A stretch of DNA of 64,000 nt from Allacma fusca (GCA_947179485.1 OX359250.1:14738539-14802538), one strand, 5' to 3'; shown: positions 1-12,405, counted from the first letter of the stretch. Numbers and translations: made by a program. The notes: generated by a model from the sequence alone, not told the origin.

Positions 1-644
1 CTCAAATTAAATGTAAACTTTAAGCTCACCTCAAGTTCAAAGCATATACTCAAGTCATTATCTTCGAATAAAATTCAATTTTTGAAACCCAGGTCAACTT
101 AAGGTCAGGGGTTAACTAGAGGTTAAGTTGATACTGGGTGGAAATTGGGATTTGAGACTCTGCCGGATCTCTGTAATGTTACAAGGAGCAGCTGCATTTG
201 TGTTGGAAGGGGATTGGAGAGCGAAGACGATGAAACGGAGATGATCAAAGGGAGGTATCGTCCTCATCAAGTGGAGGAACCAGACTCTGCATGCTCTGTA
301 TGTACCAGCACGGGAAGAAAGAACAAAGGAAATTTGTGAGAGAAAGGAGGGAGGATTTCCCCGAATAAATTATTACGAACGGGAAAGCAAATTCCTATAA
401 ATAACTATACGGCACACATCCAAGGTGTGCTTCTCCTCCAAGAAAAAAAACTACGCCCAATATACGCTTCCCCCATGTAGTTCCCAACACGACACATCCC
501 AAATATATGCAAGCACTCAGTCCACATGTAAATCCAAACCCACATAAGGTCACAATATAATTTACCCCCTCTGGCCCCTAAATTCACTCACCATCAAAAA
601 TCGTGCCCTCCGAAAACTCACATAAAAATTCAATTTTTTTTACC

Positions 645-681
645 GGGTCAATCTGGGTCAATCTAGGTCAATACCAGGTCA
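645..681 (+). repeat. Four RGGTCA half-sites in tandem (spacers 4, 4, 5)
   Basis: GGGTCA at 645-650 and 655-660 and AGGTCA at 665-670 and 676-681 lie on the same strand, with spacers of 4, 4 and 5 bases. AGGTCA is the classical half-site of nuclear hormone receptors, and direct repeats spaced by 4 or 5 are typical dimer sites. The hexamers belong to a degenerate repeat family in this window, so a repeat origin without regulatory role is equally possible. Confidence 0.35.
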
Positions 682-793
682 TTACTGTTTTCAAAACCGT
701 CACGAGGGTCAGGCAATAAAATTTACAAATTTGAAAACGATTACAACTTAGATTTTTAAAAAACTCGAATTTTCTTGACGTCCATAGACCCTG

Positions 794-962
794 TGACCCA
801 AATCACTGACCTGGGTCAAACAGGTCAATTTTACGAAATTTGTAGAAAAAAATTAGCAGAATTAATACTAGTAAAAAATATTCAAATATTTTTAAAACTT
901 AAGAATTTTCAGTACAAATTTCCCATACTTGACCCCTGTGACCCGAATCTTGACCTAGGTCA
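794..962. repeat. Paired copies of a TGACCC...TGACCT/AGGTCA repeat
   Basis: Two related blocks. At 794-827 there is TGACCC, then TGACCT abutting GGGTCA, then AGGTCA three bases on. At 930-962 there is TGACCC twice (3-base spacer), then TGACCT abutting AGGTCA, a perfect 12-bp palindrome at 951-962. The block order (GACC-CTGTGACCC, a short spacer, TGACCT-RGGTCAA) is the same in both, so they look like diverged copies of one repeat. Weaker relatives sit near 5226-5270 and, inverted, near 5880-5920. Confidence 0.5.
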
Positions 963-2336
963 ATGAAGAAAATTTTAGGAAATCTGGAACCAAATTTCCT
1001 AGAAACTCTATAGGGAAGTTAAATATTTTATTTGGGCTGGAGATTTGTTGGGGGCTTTAATGATTTTTGTTACCCTGAAGTGAGTTGAGAAAAAGGACTG
1101 TTGAGTATAAGAATTGAAATGCAACTCTCTTTTACCATTTGCTTCCACTCCGCCCCTAATGTTTGTAAATAGTTGAAAGGGAATACCTGATCCAATTGCT
1201 CCCATGCATTCTCTCGTTTCATCTTATTTCATTAGGAAAATGTGGAAGGGACGTGAGCATGCATATTCCTAAGGAGCTGAGACAAATGACTTGAATGGCT
1301 TTCAGATAATACGCCACAAAATATATCCAAAAAAAATTACCTTTTTCATGAACGAGACCACGTTTGTCGGCAACATTTTCATGGGCCGTTCGCAACTTTT
1401 TATGCCAAACCAGTCAAATCAGTCCATCTGAAATTAACAAAAGGGAAATTTATTCACATGTGCCTCCAATCCATGCAAATACATATTTATACAATACAAA
1501 TGAAGCTTCAGGGTTTTTTTATCGTCTCAACCTTTCCCCTATAATTTATCCCTTTGGGGAATTTTTTTCAATTCCGTTGCAAGCTCCGGGAAAAAATTTT
1601 CTGTTACCAAATTTACTGAATTTTGACAACAATTTTGATTTTAAATTGCATATAAAAATTTTCAGAAAATTCCAAAAATACAGGAGATTTAGAATTTAAA
1701 GGGGATTCAAAAACTGGTAAAATTCAGAAATGCCCTTGGAAATGTTTATTTCAAAAAATTCCCCCCAAAAAAAAAATTCCAGTCACGATCGAGTAATGTT
1801 CATTTTTATGTTTTGTTTTCTATTTTGATGTAACAATTTAGACGCTGAGAGAGGGGGAAAAGGAGGTTAATTATCGTAGGAAAAAAAAATTCGGAACAAA
1901 ACCCCGAATAATGAAATAGCTTTAGTGCAATTTACTAATCTGATATCAATTCTCATAGGGGAATTGAAACTTGGTCTTGAGCATGTATTTCTCAGAGCTT
2001 TTCAGCTCTAAGTTCCTAAAAACTCAAGTCTCTAGACTTTACTTGGATAGAATGTGCAGACAGATAGAGTCTCCGGCAGTTGCGAACAGTATTGATTCGC
2101 AAATGTTCCACATGCAAGGGAAAGCGTAATGGAAAATTCTTCCCTTGGTTTCTACATAATGGACGGAACCCTCTGTCTTTTGTACTTGTACGTTCGGAGT
2201 GAAAACAAACCAAAAGCCATACGTTAAATGTAAATACTTGAACCTAATGTATTGCTTATGTAAAGGGTAACCCTTGTTATTTGACCCCCCTCTTGCTTCT
2301 TCACATTAGGTTGAGCAGGAATTACTCCAAAAACTA

Positions 2337-3105
2337 ACATTGTGTTGTATAGGAGTTTGACCAAAATTTAACATTGTGTTGTATAGGAGTTTGACCAAAA
2401 TTTAACATAGTGTTGAATAGGATTTGACCAAAATTTAACATTGTGTTGTATAGGAGTTTGACCAAAATTTATCATTGTGTTGTATAGGAGTTTGACCAAA
2501 ATTTGACATTGTGTTGTATAGGTGTTTGACCAAAATTTATCATTGTGTTGTATAGGAGTTTGACCAAAATTTAACATTGTGTTGTATAGGAGTTTGACCA
2601 AAATGTAACATTGTGTTGTATAGGAGTTTGGCCAAAATGTAACATTGTGTTGTATAGGAGTTTGGCCAAAATTTAACATTGTGTGTATAGGAGTTTGACC
2701 AAAATTTAACATTGCGTTGTATAAAAGTTTGACCAAAATTTAATATTGCGTTGTATATGAGTTTGACCAAACTTTAACATAGCGTTGTATAGGAGTTTGG
2801 CCAAATTTTAACATTGCGTGTATAGGAGTTTGACCAAAATTTAACATAGTGTTGAATAGGATTTGACCAAAATTTGACATTGTGTTGTATAGGTGTTTGA
2901 CCAAAATTTAACATTCTGTTGCATAGGAGTTTGACCAAAATTTAACACTGCGTGTATAGGAGTCTGACCAAAATTTAACATTGTGTTGCATAGGAGTCTG
3001 ACCAAAATTTAACATTGGGTTGAATAAGAGTGTCCAAAAATTAGCATTACGTGGTATAGGAAGTTGAACAAAATTTAACATTGCGCTGAATAGGATTTTG
3101 TTGAA
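2337..3105. repeat. 34-bp minisatellite, about 22 copies
   Basis: Tandem array with a 34-bp period; for example, the ACAT that opens the unit recurs at 2337 and 2371. The most constant part of the unit is AGGAGTTTGACCAAAATTTA, followed by a variable TGTGTTGTAT-type segment. Some units are shortened by one to three bases, and divergence rises toward the right end (after about 2990). Because 34 is not a multiple of three, minus-strand reading frames through it are repeat artefacts. Confidence 0.93.
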
Positions 3106-4446
3106 ACTGTAATTTTTCCTATAATTTACGGTTTACATCCCGAACGTTGATGAGGGAAAGAGTGAAAATTGATCTGCTACTGCGTCAGACTTTATATTCT
3201 ACAATAAATTATACTTTTGCCAATTTATCACCAGAGCATCAATACGCTCGAGTAATAAAAAAAAAGCTTTAAAAATCATCCCATATGAGAGAGATGTGAG
3301 AGTGAAAAAAAAGTGTGGAGGAAATTAAGCTAATGAAGAAATTAATGATGTGAGAAGAAATAAAATCCTGTAATTTTCTCCCTTCCCCATGCATCGCCCC
3401 ATTACATCAAATACGCACGGAAGATAAAAAGTAGTAACGAGGCTGAATTTCCCTCTGGTTGTGTGTACCAATAACGTCCAGGCTTTCACCAGCCAATCAA
3501 ATCCTAACAATAATAATTATTGCTTTCTTCCGAGGGTCCCCAAAAAAACTTCCCCCAAAAATAATGCCAAAATAATTTTTTAAATAATTTTTATTGTTAT
3601 CAAATTTTAAGGGTAACTAAAATAGGAAAAATTTCTGGAATAATTTAAAATTGCTTTCCTCAAATAGTAAGAAATTTTTTTTGTTCAAATATTTTGTATG
3701 TAGTGTTTAGCATTTAATGTATTCTTCAAGCCCTTGAAATTCCTTACACTTTCCAGTGCTGTATTGGCCAAATTATGTGACCATGGTTAATAAATAATTG
3801 TTTAGGACATTTTTAGAAAAATTTCCTGTGCTATTTGGGGCGGTCAATATATCTTTGTGGGACGTTTGGTGGGGGTGGTTGGAGCACAGGAAATATTTTC
3901 GGGGACGTAGTACGTGCACAATGTGTGCAATGTATTAGCATGTGACTGTCGCTGTTGTTGCACTTACATTGTGCTGAGTATATAATTTTGAGTGTATCTG
4001 CTGTGTAAGTTAATAGTAAATGTAGAAAAGATTGAGAGGACTTGAGCGGAAAGTGAGTCAAACATTTTTACGATATGGTCATAATTTACACAAGTGCAGG
4101 GTCCTATGGTCATGTTAAAATCCTATTTGGAACTCTGTTGCCCCATCAAGAGCAACTCCGTCAATAAATTTCATTTCCCTGCAGATGGAACGCATTATCA
4201 AGTTCTAGTGTAAAACTTGTTTAACATCAACAACCCTTGCATTGGCCTATCTTCATAATGTACACATAAATACGTAGCCTGTCTCCTCCACCTTCGAATA
4301 AATACAAGACAAAAACGATCCTCACAAAAACTTTCAGCGTTTCCTGCTTAATCCACTCATTAACTTTTGCATTGGTTTTTTATAACTGAACTTTTCTACA
4401 ATTGAGAAAACTTTGTTGCCGATTTTGATCAAGATTTATTTTATAA
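3106..4446. other. Non-coding AT-rich spacer
   Basis: No gene recognised. Short frames at 3325-3510 and 3831-4061 on the minus strand have no recognisable domain. The sequence is AT-rich with A and T runs and no obvious tandem structure. Confidence 0.5.
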
Positions 4447-4850
4447 TTATTTTACAGCATTTCTTGCAGATTTGTTTTGCAGAATTTTTTGCAGAATGTT
4501 TGCAAAATATTTTACAGGATATTTTGCAGAATGGTTTGCAAAATGTTTTGCAGAATGGTTTGCAAAATGTTTTGCAGAATGGTTTGCAAAATGTTTTGCA
4601 GAATGGTTTGCAAAATGTTTTGCAGAATGGTTTGCAAAATGTTTTGCAGAATGGTTTGCAAAATATTTTGCAGAATGGTTTGCAAAATATTTTGCAGAAA
4701 GTTTGGCAGAAATGTGTGCAGAAAGTTTGACAGAAATTTGTACAGAATCTTTTGCAGTTTTTTTTACAGAATGTTACGAAATTTGTTTCCAAAATGTTTT
4801 GCAGTTGTTTTCAGAATGTTTTGAAAAATGATGCAAAATTTTCTTCCAAC
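4447..4850. repeat. 24-bp tandem array built from two 12-mers (TTTTGCAGAATG / GTTTGCAAAATG)
   Basis: The core at about 4523-4700 alternates TTTTGCAGAATG and GTTTGCAAAATG, a 24-bp higher-order unit made of two diverged 12-mers. The flanks show decayed 12-mers of the form TTTTGCAGAAT. Both 12 and 24 are multiples of three and the unit has no stop in several frames, so four overlapping frames of 105-119 codons stay open on both strands, with peptides such as LQNGLQNV and FAEWFAKC. I treat these as repeat-driven, not genes. A fading T-rich, TTTGCA-rich zone continues to about 5030. Confidence 0.9.
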
Positions 4851-6477
4851 TATTTTGCAAATTTGTGCACGTTTTTGCGCATGTTTTTGTGTAACTATTT
4901 AGCGAGTTTGCATATTTTTTTTTCAAATTTACGGGGAATTGTTTTACAAATTTTCCCCAAATTTGAACATTTTTATGCAAATGCTTTTAAATTTGTTTGT
5001 TAATTTTGCTTACATTTTTGCGGAAATTTGATTTAATTTAAAATTAAATTGATTTGGAAACAGTAAAATGTAACTTCCAAAGTTACTGTCGATAATTTTG
5101 ATTTGAGCGCCCTACAAAATAACTTTAAAAATCAAGGTTCCTAAGAAGTTCCCACAAAGTCTAAAGAAATGCTCCTTTAAAAAATAATTTTGAATAACCT
5201 ACTCGCCATAACCTTGCTTTACATTTTTGACCCCTCTGACCGCAAATACTGACTTAGGCCAATGAAGTAAATTTAAAAAAAATTGCAACAAAATTTGCTA
5301 CAAACTGGGGAAATATATTATTTTTAAAACTTTCCCTTACATGAGCTACAGAGTGAAATAATTGTTGAAAGAGTGAGTGTTATAAATTTTTATATTTAAA
5401 TAGTAGGATTATATTTCTTTAAGGATTTTCCCTACACGCTGAAAGATTACCCTTTATTAAATACAAATTCGGGAAGTCCTCGTACCAGCTTATTTTTGTC
5501 TGTAATAAAAATATATGGACTGAGCCAACTTTTCACTAGACTCACAATCAGACTCCGAATTTGGAAATACATTATAATCTGGTAAGGCCCCATGAGAGCG
5601 GGAGTTCTAAAATAATATTTACTTTCCGGCTCATCCCGGTCTTGACTCCGAGGCTTTTTCCAACAACTGCATCACTAAAGTGATTTTCGGATTTTCCCAA
5701 TCGAAAATAGGAATTAAGGGGGCGTGAAATGAGAAACGCCCCCTTCAGGAATCAATTGACATTTTTAAAGTTTATAAAAAATATTTTCCAAATGGTTAAG
5801 CCCCATAATTAGAAATTTCCATAAAATTTTAATTTTTATATATTATTAGAGCAAAAATTTTTTTTAAATTTACTTGATTGACCTATGAAGGTCAATATTT
5901 CACGTCACAGGGGTCACTTAAGCGAAAAACTATGTTTTTTATCAAGCAAATTTAACAAACGCTGTCATTAAATTTAGGAAATTATTGGGGGATGAAAAAT
6001 TTTATGAGCCAATCCCTGTATTTGGGATACACACGGGTTCAAGTAATTCTGGTGAAGGTGTACATACGGACTGACCTTTTTATAGCGGACTCCTCTATAG
6101 GAACATTTTTCTTTATAAAATTAGAATTTCTTTTGGAGTCGGAAGGAAATGAGATTTTTGCAGACACATGGAGCTACACTGAGAAAGAAAAATTTTCGGG
6201 ACGAGGTGACGTGCTTAGTCATCGTTAGAGTCTAGTGTCGTAAATTAGAGCTAGCGTCAGAGAGTGCCTTTTAATACGCCCTTGCAGTTGAAGACTGAGT
6301 GAGAATATTTTTTGTCTGTTCTTGCTCTCTCGACTTTCTCGAATTTCATTTCTGTCATTTGTGGAAGACACGGAGTGTAAATGAATTTTAGCTTTTGAGC
6401 AAACACGCGACAAAGGACTCTGGCAATCCTTCCCATTGTGTAGAGCTTCAGTCGTGGTCTGTAACAAGTGCTCATTG
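4851..6477. other. Non-coding AT-rich spacer
   Basis: No gene recognised. It starts with the decaying edge of the 12/24-bp array. Further copies of the TGACCY/RGGTCA repeat occur around 5226-5270 and 5880-5920; in the second, TGACCT and AGGTCA face outward with a 4-base spacer. A perfect stem-loop lies at 5716-5745. Confidence 0.5.
5716..5745. other. Perfect 10-bp stem-loop
   Basis: AAGGGGGCGT at 5716-5725 is exactly complementary to ACGCCCCCTT at 5736-5745 across a 10-base loop. The stem is GC-rich in an AT-rich setting. It could be a hairpin in RNA, a remnant of a terminal inverted repeat, or chance. There is no T-run that would suggest a Pol III terminator. Confidence 0.6.
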
Positions 6478-6786
6478 GAACTTGACCTCAACTTGACCTC
6501 GTAGAAAACTTAAAATTGATAATCTTACTTTAAGTTTCATTTTTTCAAATGTGATTTTAAAGCTTGATTTGAACTTGAAGACAATTTGTTTTAGTTTGTG
6601 AGTCTGAATTTGGGACCTCGGTTTGATTTGTACTTGACCTTTACTTGACCTTGAAAGAGTTAAGTCTATATTTACGAACTTTAACGAGTGTTTAACTGGA
6701 TTGGGATGAAGAATTTAGTTTGAGATAATTTTACTCTTAACTTTATTTTATTTAGAAATTTGAAATTAACAGCACTTGACCTGTAC

Positions 6787-6930
6787 TTGACACATCCCTG
6801 AGAAATAATTGACCTTGATTTGACATATCCTTGAGAAATATTTGACCTGAATTGCACATATCCTTGAGAAATATTTGACCTGAATTGCACATATCCTTGA
6901 GAAATATTTGACCTGAATTGCACATATCCT
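6787..6930. repeat. 33-bp tandem repeat, about 4 copies
   Basis: Units of the form TCCTTGAGAAATATTTGACC followed by TGAATTGCACATA. Three central copies are nearly identical, with diverged copies at the edges. The 33-bp period preserves frame and keeps two minus-strand frames open; the repeated peptides (GYVQFRSNISQ, SRICAIQVKYF) are artefacts of the repeat. Confidence 0.85.
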
Positions 6931-7475
6931 AGAAACAACTTGATCCATTCCTACAGCTAAGACACTTTGTTGTAAATATGGTCCTAATTATAATTTGACC
7001 AGAATTAGTACGAGCTTGACCCCAACTTGACCCACACTTGATGTACATACGTTTGAATGCAAATACTATTCCCAAATATTCAACTAAACCCCAAACTTGA
7101 ACCTAGCTATCCCAAAATTTGACCCAAACTTGAACATATCATTCTCAAAATTTGATCCAAACTTGAACCTATCGTTCCCAAAATTTGACCCAAACTTGAC
7201 TTAAACGTGGACCTAAGCAGGACAAAAACTTGACCCATACTTGATCTAACTTAAAAAAAAAGTATCCCAAACCAGAACTTATCCAAAAATTGTCATAAAT
7301 TTGATTGACCTTTACTTGGTTCAAACTTGAACCCATAGTACCCTAAACTTGACCCAAACTCGACCTCACTTTGAACATCTCCAAAATTTGACCGAATATT
7401 GACCCACAATTTACCAAACACATACATTACTTACTCAAGTGTTCTAAACTTGCCCACACTAGACCTTGACCTACA

Positions 7476-7542
7476 CCTGACCCCCACTTGACCCCCACTT
7501 GACCCCCACTTGACCCCCACTTGACCCCCACTTGACCCCCAC
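7476..7542. repeat. 11-bp tandem repeat (ACTTGACCCCC)n
   Basis: Six near-perfect copies of an 11-bp unit. It is a freshly amplified instance of the ACTTGACC word that dominates the surrounding kilobase. Confidence 0.93.
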
Positions 7543-9424
7543 TATTGCACTGGTATTATCTCTGAGCACAACTTGAACTTGAGCGTAGCTCTACCCAACG
7601 CATTTCTTTTGAGAATGATAAGACACTCCACTCGAGAGTTGATACACACTGTGCGAATCTAACTGTGAAAGGTAGGGATTTCCAGAGAAACAAATGAATG
7701 TGTGAGAACTGTCCCTATATATAACTCACTGGGTAGCTGCGTCTGTCTCATATGCATTGTTAAGTCACTACTAGACTATGGACCTACAAGACCCATGGAG
7801 TACGTTGCCTTGGTCCCGGAAGGAATAAAGAATATAATATGAGGCTTTTAACCCACGCAAAAAGGAAGTCGTCTGAGGAGGAGAAAGCCTTTGTACACAC
7901 AATTTTTATCGATTCCTTGAAACCATTCTAAAGTGCATAGTGCAACACATTTTCCCTCTAATGTTCCCCCAAAATAAAGGTTTTTATCGAGTGCCCTCAA
8001 AGGTCCGCACTTACAATTAGTCACGGGACAGCGAGTAACAAACGTTCCCTTCATTCCACTCCTCTCCTCTAAATATACCTACGAAGCCCCAAATCCCCAA
8101 TCTCCCAATATCCTGACCTTTTCAAAGTGCCTTTCCCCCCACTATAACGTAATTAGCCCGTTTGTTTACTTTCTCCACTTTCTTACTTAACGCACAGCCC
8201 TGTCCCAGAAGTAGCTTCCCAGAAGTCCCTCCACTCATCCCCATTTATGACCAGCTTCTTTCTCCCTCACCTTTCCCTTTCACTCAATCCTTTCTCTCTT
8301 CCCCCTCTCAAGCTTTCCCCACAACTCCTCAACTTTGCTCCTCCACCGACCCTAACACCCTTCAACTTCTCTTCTTAACCCACACTCTTATTTTTTGGCC
8401 CAGTTCAAAAAATTTCATAATCACAAATCAATTTTAATAATTACAATAATTATTATCAACCAGTCCCAAGGACAGAATTTTTGAGACACACGAATGCAAA
8501 TATTCTTTTTTTACAGAAACCCCTAAAATTTTCAGGAAATGACTTGACTAGAAAAGAAACAATTCAAAAATTGCCAGAGCTGGAGCGGAGCTCTGTTCAG
8601 GACTGACAAGTGAAAGGAGGCGAGGGCGAGGGAAGATCAGGGAAAGTTGTGCTCACGTTGTAGTTCTGAGCTCTCTTCCCAGACCCTCAATTGTAACCAC
8701 AGTGTGTTTTTTTAATGTAGTGTAATTTATCTTGTATGCTTTCTCCTTGCTTTCCCCTCCTTTCGCCTATCTCAACTTTCTCCGTATAGCTCCTTAGCCC
8801 CAGTCTTTAGCATGAGATCAACATATCTATCTACATATGTAGCTTACATAGGATTCCCCCAAAGGGAGTCAAAGAACAGCTTTCTCCAGCACTTTCCCTT
8901 CACGATCCTCTGCACCAGTCAATAAATACATCCCTTATTGAATAATAATCCCCTCCTTAGTCTCCCATTCCCTTCTACACTTGTCTATCTCCAGGAATTT
9001 AATGTTAAATAAATGAAAGCATTTGAAAGTCTGTTGTGTGATTAGGAATAGAATTTACAATTCTTACAAAATTCCTATTACAATATTCTTTTGCGGTTTT
9101 TTATTCAGAGCTGACATTCGAGACACATCTTCTGGACTCTCACACACTCATTTACTAGGATTTACAGTGTCAGGGGAAAAAAAGCACTGGACCCACTCCT
9201 GCCACATGTTAGTCTGGAGATAGCTCTAGCACAGGCCAATGATGACATTGAACTAGATACTGGAGTCGGAAGAGTTACAGAATGTGTTCCATGTATACAG
9301 TCAAATAGTCATGACAGAGCAACAGGTCTACGCTCGGAATCTATTCATGCTCTCGCTTCGTTAAAGTATATGTGAGACTTTCGTCCCTAGCTTTTACACA
9401 CATGTATACATATGCACTCACTCA

Positions 9425-9461
<37 letters not shown>
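9425..9461. repeat. (CA)n microsatellite
   Basis: Uninterrupted CA run of about 18 units, preceded by CACTCACTCACT. On the minus strand it reads as valine-cysteine repeats, which creates a spurious reading frame. Confidence 0.97.
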
Positions 9462-9463
<2 letters not shown>

Positions 9464-10378
9464 AGACATGAAAAGTTCCATGGACGAGAGAAAGCCCGAC
9501 TTTTACTACCACCGTTCGCAAGTGTATATTTAAAGCTCCATGCAACTTTTTCCTATGTATATGGTCATCAGAAACTAAAATGTACATTCTCGGCCTTCTT
9601 CCATATATTTCTGTATTCGTAGGGAACGTTCCATGCTCATCCCAGAGAGAGGGATTTATTGCTTTAAAAATACCATCCGGATAAAAAAAAAGTAGGTTAC
9701 GCTTCACATTTGCTCATGACCCACAAAAAAAAATTCTCTCATTTTGTTCAACCATTTACAGATACTTTCACATGAGGCGCTCAGGTGAGTATCGTCCACT
9801 AAATATACACTCACATTTTTTTCTCCCCTAGCTCCTGAAATAGATATTCTCTTGGAAATAATCCAAAAAATCCAGAAGGTATGAGATTTTATCTGAAAAT
9901 GTGGGATTTATTCCTTTCACAATTATTATTGCTACAGGGAATGAATAGAGAGAATTACGCTTTTGTAGAGTCGTGTTAAAAAATTTAAAAGTGTAAACAC
10001 CTCGTTAGAAATAATTACCAGGGAAAGGGAGAGAGCAACGTGACTACTTCCCAGAACACTTGGGACCCTAAATAATCCTTACTACTAGATACATATCTAC
10101 TTCATGGGTGAAAAGGGAAACTATCTGGAGATGATTAATGATAAAACTGGCTCCGCTATCAAGTTTCTCATTCATTTGAGAACATACTCATTTGATTGGA
10201 GGAAATAATCAGGGAAGTTAGTACAGCCGCGTTTTCACAGAATAAAAAAGAGAAAGCAAACAAAGAATGCTCTGCCTTTGAAGCCATGAACCTGTACATT
10301 TTATACCTTTTTCCCCAAATGACACATTCTAAAACCTGCCAAGCCTGTTAGATTTGGGAATATGTTCCCTATTGGTCT

Positions 10379-10382
<4 letters not shown>

Positions 10383-10453
<71 letters not shown>
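10383..10453. repeat. (GT)35 microsatellite
   Basis: Perfect GT run of about 71 bases. Alternating purine-pyrimidine tracts of this length can adopt Z-DNA and are usually highly polymorphic. Confidence 0.98.
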
Positions 10454-10456
<3 letters not shown>

Positions 10457-12403
10457 GAGGGCCAAATTGAAGGATCTATTTACCCGATTGATAAATCCGC
10501 CGAGAAATAAAAACGTTTATAAGAAACTTGAATTTTTAGGGATAAGTTTCTCCAAATTGGAACACGTAACATTACATTGATCCGCTAATTTGACTACATG
10601 GAGAAAGCAAGTGGTTGGGGTAACTGGGTTTTGGGGGAATTAATTAATTTGAGACAGACTTGGGAATCTCTTTTCCCCTAGAAAAATAAAAAAAAGAATG
10701 CAAGGCTGCTGGGACACCTATTCCATATGTACGTGACGGGGAGAGGACTCCTCTTTTGACGCTATCATTTATCAGCCCATTGTGATCACGCTAATGACTC
10801 TGTCGACGACGCATTTATACAAGGCAAGTATCTAAAAACAACTCCTCCTTGTAGATACTGTAGATACCTGGGTTTAGTGCCCAGGAAAAGGTTACGAGAC
10901 TCCTTCTCCAAGAATACGCCAAAGCTGAGCTAAATTTCCGACAAGGATCTATTACCCCGGAAAAAAAGGAACACAGTGTGTTTTTTTTATATATCCCATC
11001 AAGATAATATCTCTTACAGGGAAAAAAATAGCTCCTAGTTCATGAGCAAGAGCCCTGGAGAAAGTAGCTCTTGTATCAGGAGCTATACAGTAATGTCCAC
11101 ACATCTGTAGAGGACCTCTCTATAGAAGCTCAGGGGATTTTTAATAAAAAATCCTATCTTTTTAAAATAGATAATTATTTGAAGCCTGTATTAAAAATAT
11201 GAAGATAATTATTATGTATTCGTAGGATGTTAGAGGAGGGGGGGGGGTGGGAGAAAGTGTCATTGTAGAATTAGTCCGTGCTTGTGGATATACATATGCA
11301 GACGGGACAGCTGGATACGGAATGGTTTATGAGTGTGGTCCTTGGGATATCAGTTACACCTGTACCACGCACACTTGTCATTAGGCTGGAAGAGCCCCAT
11401 GAAAAGGATAAACGCATACTCAAGGTCTGTTTTCAATTACCCTGGAAGGAGCGGGCATGGGATGGGGACATTGGGAGGGAATCATATCAGAGCCACAGCA
11501 TGTGAGACCCTTTATAATTATTACCGGTTCACCACACAGCTGGGTGAAAGTGAACCGAAATGAGATCATCTTATATTTCACAACAATAATACTCTCTGCT
11601 CCATATTGGGTTCCCCAGTCGGGCTGAATTGGCTTCCACCCTAATTAATACAGTATTTAAGCCTCCTTTTCCCCCAAACATTTCTCTTCCTGACAAAACT
11701 CTTCCTCCACCGGAGATTATGACTCTTGGGGACTCTCCCAAGTAGTAGTTCCCACTCTGGCCATTATATTTCCTCAACTCAGCAGAATATTTCCAGCGCT
11801 GGTTCAAATAGAGCGCTCCGGACGTTGTCCATTTTTTTATTTTTATGTTAACCTCAAGTCCCGTGACAAAAATTGCACAATCAATAAATAATTACTCATT
11901 CGACTCACAGTGTCCAAGGATTATGTAATATTTTTATAATATAAACTTTCCCTTAAAACAAGCTCAACATGACAATAGTGCTCGGATTCAAATTTTAATT
12001 AATTAAGAATTTTTTTAGAGTAATTAATTATTAGCATATTGGAAATACTAAATCGTCCTAAATGTCAGGATTTCATGTGGGAGTAAATAATGGGAAATTT
12101 ATTGTTGAATTTTATCCACATTAAGTAGGAATCCTAACGGGGAACGTAATTAAAAGTAATTATATTTGAATTTTGAAATAAATTTCAAAATGGAAAGTAA
12201 TTTTGAAGAACGTAGGAGGGAGTGCTCATCCCCAGGAATTGATTACCTTCTGACGAGCATCTGCGAGAAGATAATGAAAAGATCCTGAGCAATTATTGCT
12301 AAAAAGATTAAGGATTAGAGAGCTTTAGAAATTGACGGAGAAAAACAAATTACTAATAATATCCTTGGAAATCTCATTTGTTCTGTGTAGGGTGTTGTAC
12401 AGG

Positions 12404-12405
<2 letters not shown>

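Larger units (their letters stand above)
1..2336. other. Non-coding AT-rich DNA with dispersed AGGTCA/TGACCT hexamers
   Basis: No convincing gene. The reading frames here are short and lack domain-like sequence. The notable content is a recurrent family of RGGTCA/TGACCY hexamers at 91-107, 645-681, 794-827 and 930-962, in direct and everted arrangements. The same kind of sequence reappears at about 5226-5270 and 5880-5920. The rest is AT-rich unique-looking sequence with homopolymer runs. Confidence 0.6.
6478..7545 (-). repeat. Degenerate CTTGACC/GGTCAAG repeat block
   Basis: Over about 1.07 kb the words ACTTGACC, ACTTGAAC and AATTTGACC recur every 10-35 bases, giving dozens of GGTCAAG/GTTCAAG copies on the minus strand. 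It contains two regular sub-arrays (33-bp and 11-bp units). The whole block looks like an old, diverged short-unit satellite. TGACCTTGA (minus strand TCAAGGTCA) occurs at 6646-6654 and 6810-6818; that nonamer is the extended half-site of FTZ-F1/SF-1/ERR-type nuclear receptors. Confidence 0.7.

Noticed and set aside
2368..2770. Minus-strand frames of 122 and 76 codons with repeated QTPIQHNVKFWSN-like peptide
   Set aside because: They run through the 34-bp minisatellite; the same DNA is read in successive frames and the peptide repeat is a by-product.
2337..3105. CRISPR-like appearance of regularly spaced repeats
   Set aside because: The units abut one another with no unique spacers, and the context is eukaryotic.
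4413..4831. Four overlapping frames of 105-119 codons on both strands
   Set aside because: All result from the stop-free 12/24-bp array. No frame stands out and no codon bias or upstream signal supports a gene.
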